This document shows, in pieces, positions 1 through 9,776 of a stretch of 64,000 nucleotides of DNA. A program made the position numbers and the translations under genes. The notes under the pieces were generated by a model. It worked only from the letters and a program-made list of their open reading frames with translations, was not told the DNA's origin and made no database searches. The number at the start of each line of letters is the position of its first letter. Within the stretch, counting starts at the first letter, position 1. Origin of the DNA: Sclerotinia nivalis (lineage: Eukaryota; Ascomycota; Leotiomycetes; Helotiales; Sclerotiniaceae); assembly GCA_029531795.1 (NCBI GenBank), contig JAPEIS010000007.1:1-64000 (forward strand), read 5' to 3'.

Positions 1-120
1 CCCTAACCCTAACCCTAACCCTAACCCTAACCCTAACCCTAACCCTAACCCTAACCCTAACCCTAACCCTAACCCTAACCCTAACCCTAACCCTAACCCT
101 AACCCTAACCCTAACCCTAA
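1..120 (+). repeat. Telomere, (CCCTAA)20
   Basis: Twenty uninterrupted, perfect CCCTAA units fill the first two lines of sequence. This is the C-rich strand of the TTAGGG telomere used by most filamentous fungi, read inward, so position 1 is the outer end of the chromosome and the G-rich strand is the minus strand. The array ends abruptly at 120 and turns into a CA-rich, still G-free sequence. Confidence 0.99.
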
Positions 121-3100
121 ACACTACACACTACACACAACACACATTTACACATTTACACTACCCCTCTCCAACTCTACTAACCCTTTCCACCTACCCC
201 ATCCCCACACACACATTTACACTACCCCTCTCCAACTCTACTAACCCTTTCCACCTACCCCATCCCCACACACACATTTACACTACCCCTCTCCAACTCT
301 ACTAACCCTTTCCAACTCTATTACCCCTCTCCAATTCTACTATTCCTCTCCAACTCTATCCCTTCCTAATTTTACTACCCCTTTCCAATTCCATTACCTC
401 CCTCCAATTTTACCCCCCCCCCAATTCTATTACTTTTCTTCAATTTTATTACCTTTCTTTAATTCTATTATCTCTCTTCAACTCTATTTTTCCAACTTTA
501 TTTTTTCAATTCTATTTCTTTTCAACTCTCCCTTTTTAATTTTATCTCTTTTCATTAAAACCCTTTTCATTTATATCCCTCACCCCTCTTTTCATTAAAA
601 CCCTTTTCATTTATAATCCTAATCCTCTTTTTCATTAATATCACTAATCCCAATATCTCTTTTTTCTTTTATTATTAAAATTCCTATCATTTCTTTTTAT
701 TCTTTCTTTATTCATTTTATCTTCTTTTTATTTCTATTCCTATATTCATTCATCTTTTATTATAATCTTATTTCTTTTAATATTATTTCTTTTAATCTTA
801 TATTTCTCTTCTTTTTATTTCTCTTCTTTTTATTCTCCTTTTTTTTTATTCTCCTTCTTTTTATTTTCCATTTTTTTATTCTCCTTTTTATTCTTCTTTT
901 TATTCTCCTTCTTTTTATTCTCCTTTTTATTCTTCTTTTTATTCTCCTTCTTTTTATTCTCTTTTTTATTCTCCTTTTTATTCTTCTTTTTATTCTCCTT
1001 CTTTTTTATTCTCCTTCTTTTTATTCTCCTTTTTATTCTCCTTCTTTTTATTTCTCTTCTTTTTATTCTCCTTCTTTTTATTATTATCAATTATAATCTC
1101 TTTCTTTCTTTATTAATAATTCCATTTCTATTTTTCATTCTTAATCATATTTTAATCCTTTATTTCTTTTTCTTTTTCTTTTTTTATTTCAAAATTCTCA
1201 AAATCTCAATTTTTTTTTTTATTCTTATTCTTATTTTATTACTATAATTCTCCTTTTTATTAATATCCTTAATCTTAATATTCTCTTTTTCTTTTTATAT
1301 TTTTTATTTTCTTTCTTTTCCTATCTAACTCTAAATATTATTTTTATTCTTTCTTTTTATTTTATTTCTTTCTTTTTTCTTTATTTCTGATTAAAATCCC
1401 TTCCTTCATTTATAATTCTTATTCTTTATTCTAATCCTCTTTTTAATTTATCATTCTAATCTTTCTTTTATTAATAATCCTAATCTCTTTTTTCTTTTAA
1501 TTCTAAAATTCCTTTTATTTCTAATTAATATTATTTCTAATCCCCTTTTCTTTTTCTTTTTTTTATTATTCTTATTTCTTTATTTATTTCTTTCTTTTTT
1601 TATTATTCTTCTAAATCTTTATAATTCTTATTATATTACTTCTTTATTTTTATTATTTTAAAAAATCTTTCTTTCCTTTTTATAATTTTAAAATCCTAAA
1701 TAATTTTATTAATCTCTTATTTTTAATATATAATCTTTCTTTTATTTATTTATTATTCAATTTATTCTTTTCAAATTCTCTCTTTAAATTCTTTTCAAAA
1801 AATTTCTTTTTCAATTTTTTTTCTTATCAATTCTTAATATTAATCAATCTATATTCATTTATTTATATAAAAATTCCTTATTCCCTTATTATAAATAACT
1901 CTAATCCTATTTTTCTTCAAAATTTATTATATACCTTAATTCTATATCTATTTTATTATATTTTCAATTATTATTCTCCTCTTTTCTTTCTTAATAATAT
2001 CTTTAATATATATTTCTTTTTATTCCTAAAAATCTTTTTCATTTCTTTTCTTCATTTCTTTTTTTATAATCTTATTTACTTCATTTATTTCAAATCCTAA
2101 AAACTTTCTTATTTTATTTTCTTATTTACTTTACAATATATTAATATTTATTCTTTTATTTAAAATTCTATATCTATTTTTTTTTTTTCTTTTTTTATTA
2201 CCTCAATTTATATTAATTTCTTTTATTTATATATAATCCTAAATTCAATTTCTAAATTTTCTTTTCTTATATTTATTATTATAATCCTAAAACTTATTAT
2301 ATTTTAATTTATATATATCTTTCTTTAATATCCATTCTTATCTTTTTAAAAAACTTTTTTTATTATATATTATCAATATAAATTATTTTATTTTATTTAT
2401 TTCAATTTATTTATTCAAAACCTATATTATAAATAATCCTAATCCCATTTCTAATCTTTTATTATATATCTTTAATTTTACTCTAATCTTTTCTTCATTC
2501 TTATTCAAATTTTACAATATTTAAAATCATTCATTTTAATCTTATTATATATTCCTAATAACTTCTTTTTCTCAAATAACTTTCATCTTAATTTATTAAT
2601 CTTTTTTAAATCTATTCTTTATTTTCAATTTTATTTAATTCTTATCTTTTTTCTTTTTTATTCTTTATTAATTCTAATCTTCTCTTTTATTAATAATTCT
2701 AATTCCTTCTTTTATTAATAATCCTAATTTTTTATTTTATCTTTAATTATAATTCCTTTTCTTATATATATTCTAATATATATAATCCTATCTCTCTTTT
2801 TATTCTTAATTTTAATCTCTTTTTTATTTATAACTCTAATCCTCTTTTTATTCAATATCCCTAATTCTAAAAAACTTATTTTCTTTTTATATTTTAATAA
2901 TTAATATTCCTATACTAATTTTTATTTCTTTTTTTTTATTTCTTTTTCTTTTTATATTCTTTATTTTCTTTAAATTTCATTTTCTTATCTTTCTTTTATT
3001 TTACCTTTCTTATTTTATTTCTTTTATTTCATTTCTTTTTTTTTTTATAATTATAATCCTAATTTCTTTATTCATCAATAATTCTAATCTTTTCTTTATT

Positions 3101-4070
3101 AATATTTTTATTCTCTTTTTTATTCATCTCTTCTTTAATTTTTTCTATTTTATTATTTTAAATCTCTTTTCATTAAATCCTCCTTTTTAATTATAATTCT
3201 AATTCTCCTTTTTAATTATAACCCTAATTCCTATTTTTATTAATAATTCTAATCTTCTTTTTTATTAATATTCCTAATTCTAATACTTTATTTTCTTTTT
3301 TCTTTTTTATATTTCAATATCTAATAATTTTATATTAATTTTCTTTTTTTTATTCCTTTATATTTTTATTTATATATTATTTCTTTTTCTTCTTTTCTTT
3401 TTTCTTTATTTATTTTTTTATATATTTTATTTCAATTCTCTTTTTATTAATTAATCATTTATTTATTTTATGCTTATTTTTCCTTCAATCTTTTTATAAT
3501 TCATTTATTTCAATTCATTTTCTATTTATTCCTTATAATTATAATCCCTTTTTCAATTTATTAATTTTTTCTTCTTTTAATTTCAATTTTTTTCTTTTTT
3601 ATATTATTCTCATCTCCAATTTATTTATATTTCTAATTCTCTTTTTTTTTCTTCAATAATCTCTTTTTATTATTAATAATCTTAATCTTATTATATTCTT
3701 TTATTTTTTCATTTCATTTATTATTTATTAAATTATTATTTAAATATATTTATTTTTATTAACCTTTTTGAAATCTATATTTCATTTTTAAATTTATCCC
3801 TTTTAAATTACTCTTTATTTCTAATTTATTAATTTTCCTTAAAATAATTCCTTCTTTTCCTTTTTTTCTAATATTAAAAATCTTAATCTTTTTTTATATA
3901 AATAATTCTAACCTTCTATATTTTTTAATTCTTTTATTTTATTCTAATACTAATTCTCTTTTTAATAAAATTTTCTTTTATTTATTCTTTTATATATATT
4001 TAATTTTTTATTAATCTTTAATTTTTAATCTTATTCTTTTAAATATATTTTTTTTCTTTTAATTACTTAA
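121..4070. repeat. G-depleted subtelomeric tract (telomere-associated sequence)
   Basis: Reading the whole tract I find only three G residues on the + strand (1389, 3472, 3770) in about 3.95 kb; the complement is therefore a C-free purine-rich strand. C content falls with distance from the telomere, from CCCC-rich near 150-450 to mostly T and A by 1500-4000. Words such as AATCCTAAT, ACCCTAAT and TAATCCTAATC recur, as if CCCTAA units had decayed by C-to-T change. At about 4071 the strand bias ends sharply and G appears at normal frequency. I see no gene; the Lys/Asn-rich reading frame on the minus strand at 830-1090 is a by-product of the purine-rich composition. Confidence 0.9.
150..320 (+). 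repeat. 61-bp subtelomeric tandem repeat, about 2.7 copies
   Basis: The block starting CTACCCCTCTCCAACTC at 161 returns at 222 and 283, exactly 61 bp apart, with no mismatch seen over the two full copies. Each unit holds a CACACA stretch, ACCCCTCTCC and CTAACCC, so it looks built from telomere-like C-rich words. The third copy breaks off near 320 into degenerate CCAACTCTA-type motifs. Confidence 0.9.
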
Positions 4071-4306
4071 CGGTTAACCTCTTCTAAATACTTTAATGTA
4101 ATATTTAGTGGTTAATCCTGAAAAAAAAAATCATTATAATATATAATGATTAATGATTTAAAATATAAAAGTTAGTAATATATAACATTACCATATATAA
4201 TATTATTATATGTAACATTGTTACAAGTTAGGTGATTTGCTTAGTAATGTTACCAACGAATTAGGTTAGATTACACTGATCATAATCAGGTAAAAAGGTT
4301 TCCCCC
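4071..4306. other. AT-rich transition zone, no gene
   Basis: Very AT-rich, but with normal strand symmetry. It contains several ATATATAATRTTA-type words (4139-4220). No coding potential is seen. It separates the G-free tract from the 14-bp tandem array. Confidence 0.6.
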
Positions 4307-4404
4307 TACTAATCAATATCTACTAATCAATATCTATTAATCAATATCTATTAATCAATATCTATTAATCAATATCTACTAATCAATATCTACTAATCAA
4401 TATC
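4307..4404 (+). repeat. 14-bp tandem repeat, 7 perfect-length copies
   Basis: Seven head-to-tail copies of TAYTAATCAATATC (4307, 4321, 4335, 4349, 4363, 4377, 4391). The only variation is C/T at the third base: C in copies 1, 2, 6 and 7, T in copies 3-5. The symmetric pattern suggests expansion from the middle. It is followed by two copies of AATATCAAAGAGA-like sequence. The array lies just beyond the 3' end of the relic reading frame. Confidence 0.95.
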
Positions 4405-4483
4405 AAAGAGAATATCAAAGAGATTCTTTGATTAGATCATCTGATTCCTTCTAAAGTTTAATCTCAAGAGTACCTCCAATTGT

Positions 4484-7400
4484 TTATTTTTCGTTATTCG
4501 ATGGTATAAAATTATTACTATTATTATAACCACTTTCATTTAATTCAATCTCTTGTTTTTTTTCATTATTCGGTTTCCGAATAAAAGTAATTATAATATT
4601 CCTTTTACTAGTATTAGTAAATCGCTGATAAGTGTTAACAATATCAATTACATTCGATTTATTATCTTGAATATCATTAATATTATTATCAATATCAATA
4701 ATATCAATAGTATACTCTCGATTAAACCCATTCATCAAGTCCTTTAATTCATTCAAGCTTTGGTTTTTGATTTGTTTTAGTATCTTCAATCTTGATGTTT
4801 TTGTTTACTTTTATATCAATTGAAACCTTTTCAATCCTTTACTTTGCTTTTCTACAATCCAGAACTCTTCAGTTTCTTTTAATCTATAAATCTTAATCCT
4901 TTGAGTTTTGTATACCATAATAATTTCAGAGGTACTTTATATATAATTATTACTATTATTAAATATCTATTGTTGTATATATTACAAAATATCATAAAAC
5001 GTAATTGGATAAAAACGAAAAAAAAACTTGACTTTATCAAGATTGGTATAAACCATCGAGAGCTATATCATTTGACCCTGAAGATCTGTATTACGATTTG
5101 TTTTTGTAAATATAATAAAGGTAGAATCTGATAGATAAAAAAGAATCCAGTGAATCAATCAAATGAAATATAAAAACTCATCCAATTATATCTTTGTTTT
5201 TCGATATTCTAAATATTGTTTAATTAATTCAAAGGATTTTTGTAAGATGATTCGGTATAGTTTGTAATCCCAATTACAATATTTTTTGTTATCCTTTTAT
5301 AGAAACAAAAAATCGAATAAATTAGTGATTCTATCAAATCGTATTTTATTTCTTATTATAAAGTAAGGAGATTTTGTAACTTTATTAATCAGAAATATCT
5401 ATTTTATATATTTATAATAGAATCGAATATTTCCCTTTTGTTTTATAACGTTAAATAATAATTCCGGAGAGTATTTATAGAATTTGAATATAATCTTCCA
5501 AATATCGATATCGAATTGCTTGAGATTCAAAATATGAAAGTATTTTAATTATTTATTCAATAATAAAGAACTATACTGTATATTATATCGATTATATTAA
5601 GATACAATCTGATTAAAGTATATATAAACATCTTGAAGATCTTTAACTATATACTATCTTCTTTTATACTTTTTATACATTAATACATTACCCATCAGAA
5701 TATTCTTTCTGTACGGTAATACAAGCCGATATATAACCTAATTAAACTTTAACAAAAACCAATCTAGATTGTACCATTTCATTATATCCTATATACCCAA
5801 TCCCTTTTTGATGATTTGTTTCAAATTATATATCTATTTCCAATGATCTTTGTATAACAAAGATTCCTATTGAATCAAATTACTATTGTAGTTAAATCGG
5901 AAAGCTCTGAATGTTATAATCATAACAATGGTTTCTGATAACGAATATATTATATCAGTATATAAAAGAATATATTCAAAAAGGAAATAATATTTATTAA
6001 TCTAAGCAGAAAGGAAATCAAGAAAATTTGAAATAAAAACGATATAATAAAGAAGGTAAGATTGAACAATATCATTCTTATCATTGTATAGATTTTATTA
6101 TTGTCATTGTTGATAAATATCTTCCATTATAGTCAAAAATATACAATGCTCTTTTTGAATCCTGTACAACTTCGTATGATTATTTACCAAATTCGTATAA
6201 ACCCGTTTCTTACTATAAAGATAACCGAATTCGACAATAGCTTTGGAAAAAGTAATATTATCATCTTCTTATTGAAGGGATTAAATATATCCTAAATCGA
6301 AAGTTAGATTCTCGATTGAATTATTATCAAAGATATATATCTTCGATAAATCAAAAGATATCTTAATCAATATATAATGTTAAAAATAAATCAATTCATC
6401 TTTACTCTTTTATCCATTTAGAACAGCAAATAGAATCTAGTCTATAATATTTTGCATTATTGTTTAGGGATATATAATATATTTAGGATTCCCTTTAACC
6501 GAACTACCATCTACATCAAGAGCTACCCGACTCTTGGTATATATTTCAAAGCAATACTTCTTTTACAAGAAAACCTTTGCTTTCTGATCTTCCGGAATAT
6601 AATTATACAGTAGAGCACTATCCTCGAATATTACTTGTTTAGCAAGGTCAACAAATGTATAATCCCGATTGTAGAATTGTATATCAATTGTATCAAACCA
6701 CTTGGATTGCCAATCATCATATACTTGAGTCAGATTAGTATTCATGAATTCCAACTTGATATTCTTTGAATGGACGAACAAAGTCGCTCTACGAAATCAA
6801 TCGAAGCCCGGATTCTCATCGATAATCTGAAAAATGAGATTCCAAAATGCATCGAAGCATTGAGATTGTAGAGCATATTTGACGAATTGTTCCCTTGATG
6901 ATTCTTTTCGACGAAACACCTCGACAGAAATAACCATCGAATCCAAATAGGAAATTTGAATAGATGCGAGATAATACTGTATAATATTGAAGGATTCGAT
7001 AATCTTATTGATCATTGAAGCAATAATAACATCATAAAAGAATTCATTATCTTGTTTGCTCAAATAGAAAATATATTCGTAATCATTCTCTAGATAAAGA
7101 GATAAAAAGAAAATAAAGATCAATAATGATTCCATTTTAATGGTATTACCAAAACAATAGTGAAGGATCTTATAAAGTAAAATATATTTCTGTATTAATA
7201 GACTACAAACATTGTATATAGGAACTCGCAATCCAAAATAGATATCGACAGTAAAATTGAAAAAAAAATGAGCTTTCGAGAACTACTGAATACCATGTTT
7301 AGCAAATCCTAAACTAATAGGGAAATAACAAATGCTATTAATATCATATATTATTTTGGGTTTACAATTCTTCTTGCTGACTAGATAATATTATAATAAG

Positions 7401-8938
7401 TATAAATTCTTGAATAGATTCTCATTCTATATCCCAGCATTTTCGAGGACAGCTGATATACTCGCATCTTCAAATACTACTTGATAATTTTGAAAATTGT
7501 AATTTCCTGTCTTCATCAATTTGGGATTGCTCAAAACATCTAACAAAGGGACCCCCCCAGAATAATCCCCCTTAAGGAAAATAATGATTTCTAATAAAGA
7601 TAAACATTCCGAATGAATATCGAATTGTTGATAATACTCGTAATAGAATTGATCAACAATGTAGTGCTGTTCGTGGATACAACCTTGAAAATTCCAAAGT
7701 TGCTTGGCAAGTTTGAAGATTGTATGCTCAATAAGTATTGAAGGAGTGAATAATGTAAGGGAAGCGATTGCAATTGAAATAGGAAAAGAAGTAAATGGGG
7801 GGTTGAAAGAGATTGGTATTATATGGATTACGGTTTCGATAAATGCTGAAGGAGATAGACTCTCAATTTGAGAGAAGAATGAATATAAAGCATTAATTAA
7901 ATATTGCAATAGACTTGAAGATGGAGATATAGATTGATCGATAAATACTCGATATAATAAAGGTGTTAACCAAAACAAAAGATTATTTCTTTGGGAAAGT
8001 GATGAATTGCTTCGTCTACTAACGCTCCGTTGGCTTTTGCTTTGGTTCGATAATTGTAGAGAGAATGATCGAAACGGAATTGGGGTTTGCAATGGTACTG
8101 AATTCACTAGAATTCTTTGAATGCTTGTTGATTCGTTGGATACATTTGATATAGTAATATTATCATTATCCTATATTATTATTGGTTTATCTATAAAACC
8201 AATCTACAAAGAACAAGAATACTGAAGCTCCTTGATCTGTATTCTTGGTATTGGTATCGCTACTTTAATTTCTTCTTCAATTTGTAATTCTGACATCCCA
8301 TTAATCCCACTAATTCTTGTCTCCTCGGCTACACTAATCGCATTGACTGATTGCAATCCTATCAAAATTTCTGTAATCTCTATATCGTATTCGTTTCTTT
8401 CAAGATTGATCTATTATTCATTAATTCGAATCTACTTAATCTGTATAACAACATCGACATCGGCATCTTCATCGATCAAAGATAATTAAATCAATAATAA
8501 GGAAATTGATTACAGGTTTTCTGGAACATCGCTTTCTTAAGCATCTTGGGCATCATAATCTTGAGGAATTTGAATATCCATTCGAAGTCCAATTGTAGGA
8601 GGAATATTTGTAGGGTTATCTAAATGAAGTAAAGACTTGTATACAATAAAATCGATTAAACCCGAGGGTTGAAGTGCTTTTCTTTTTCGACACCGGCGAT
8701 TACCATCGATATTCGCCTTTCTGGCTTCGTCAGTATTCAAATACTTCTTTGGTCACCCACCACATTTCTTTTGAAATAACATTTCGATTTTACAAAGAAA
8801 TTGATAATAAAAACAGATTTTGTAATATAAGATTAAAAAGATAATTGAAAAACCTCGATTGAGAAGACAATGATCCATTGACAATATCAAACCTTTTGCT
8901 AAATCGGGAAATACAATATTACAATACCTAATAATCAA
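4484..8938 (-). pseudogene. Large RIP-degraded telomere-proximal gene relic, single frame over about 4.45 kb
   Basis: Translating the minus strand by hand, the open segments starting at 8938, 8740, 8107, 7231, 6781 and 4789 all lie in one frame, and the sequence between them stays protein-like in that frame. I count about 40 in-frame stops and need no frameshift. Most stops are TAA or TAG at places where Gln is plausible, as CAA/CAG to TAA/TAG change (CpA to TpA, the classical RIP context) would give. Visible landmarks from the N-terminus are an Arg/Lys-rich stretch (8660-8720), a highly acidic stretch (8430-8470), a Ser/Gln-rich linker (about 7980-8100), the motif DDWQSKWFD (about 6700), and long hydrophobic-aromatic segments to the C-terminus at 4484. 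The gene points toward the telomere. I cannot name the family with certainty; telomere-linked helicase-associated or large transposon-encoded proteins are the best guesses. It is surely non-functional. Confidence 0.75.
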
Positions 8939-9180
8939 AATCTATAAAAATCCCTCAATTCAATAAATAATTTAATTATAATTTTAGATTCGAAACCCTA
9001 CCTCAAAATGACCCTAAAAGATATATAAAACATACTTTACATATATTTTATTTGAAGTCAAAAGTATTCATATATTCGTTAATTGAAAAACCTCGATTGG
9101 GAAAACGGTGATCTACTGGCAGTATCAAACCTCTTACCAAATCAGGAAATGCAACACTACGACATCTGCCTTTGATCAAT
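8841..9180 (-). repeat. Diverged direct repeat pair (about 100 bp), 8841-8940 and 9080-9180
   Basis: Both copies start ATTGAAAAACCTCGATTG and continue through TATCAAACC and AAATC.GGAAAT. Nearly all differences between them are transitions (A/G, C/T), for example AGACAATGATCCATTG against AAACGGTGATCTACTG. On the minus strand both read FPDL.(K/R)GLIL..DH...NRGFSI, so the outer copy duplicates the start of the adjacent relic frame. The transition-only divergence fits RIP. Confidence 0.75.
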
Positions 9181-9300
9181 TATAATTCCCTCCACAACAT
9201 CTTAATGATAATATAAATAATTACATTATACTTATCGAGTCAAAACAAATCGAATGGATCCTAAAATTTCCAAAATCATATTCTGACCCGGACCCCATAT

Positions 9301-9402
9301 TTACTCTTCATCTTTCCATCGTATAAATACAGTTTTCTCGACTTGCAGATCGAGAATAAGCTTTTGAATTGCGGATTGCAGATCGATCACTTCTGTTTCC
9401 AT
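9301..9402 (-). pseudogene. gag stub of an LTR retrotransposon
   Basis: Just inside the LTR on the minus strand, an ATG at 9402 opens a 33-residue frame, METEVIDLQSAIQKLI and on to ...IRWKDEE, that stops at 9301. An N-terminal helix of the form ..(V/I)xxLQxxIxxL is typical of the start of fungal Ty3/gypsy Gag proteins. The rest of gag, and all of pol, is missing or too degraded to see; the sequence to the left is AT-rich relic. Confidence 0.45.
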
Positions 9403-9444
9403 TCTTATACTGAATTCGTAAAGAGAGATAAGGTAACGATACCA

Positions 9445-9776
9445 GATCGCGATATCACTGGCTACAGCGGTAGCGAATTCTTCAGGGGAGCCGGGCTGGC
9501 TAGACGGGTGCGGACGGGACGATATCGTAGAAGTGTCGGCACAGATAGGAAGGAGCTACATAGTATCACGGAGGCAACAGACAGGATAACAGAAATCACT
9601 TTTATTGATAAGACGTAGCTCGAAGAGCTACGTTTCTATAGAAGGAACGGTTCCTTAAATACATTTATGTGTAGCGCTAGCCCCGACCGGGGCTAGCCTA
9701 CACTTATCCGAGGTCCGACTCCTATGGGTCGGAACCCGAGCGGTCTCCGTATACCATATACGGGGACCCCGTGACA
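9445..9776 (-). mobile_element. 5' LTR of a Ty3/gypsy-like retrotransposon
   Basis: On the minus strand the element starts TGTCACGGGG at 9776, the usual 5'-TG start of fungal LTRs. It continues with a TATTTAAG TATA-like box (about 9660-9652) and an AATAAAAG poly(A)-like signal (9606-9599). A candidate primer-binding region with TGGTATCG follows near 9430-9440. The inner LTR end is placed only approximately. The U3/R part carries several strong inverted repeats: GTATACC.ATATACGG (9747-9765), CCGAC..GTCGG (9716-9733), the GCTAGCCCCG hairpin (9676-9697), GGAACGGTTCC (9643-9653) and ACGTAGCTC/GAGCTACGT (9612-9632). It is GC-richer than its surroundings, so it probably arrived later than the decayed sequence to its left. 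Confidence 0.65.

Noticed and set aside
830..1090. Lys/Asn-rich 86-codon open frame on the minus strand
   Set aside because: It is the automatic translation of the C-free purine strand of the subtelomeric tract; it has no domain and no codon bias.
9343..9618. 91-codon open frame on the + strand
   Set aside because: It runs antisense through the LTR and gag start of the retrotransposon; the minus-strand LTR signals explain the sequence better.
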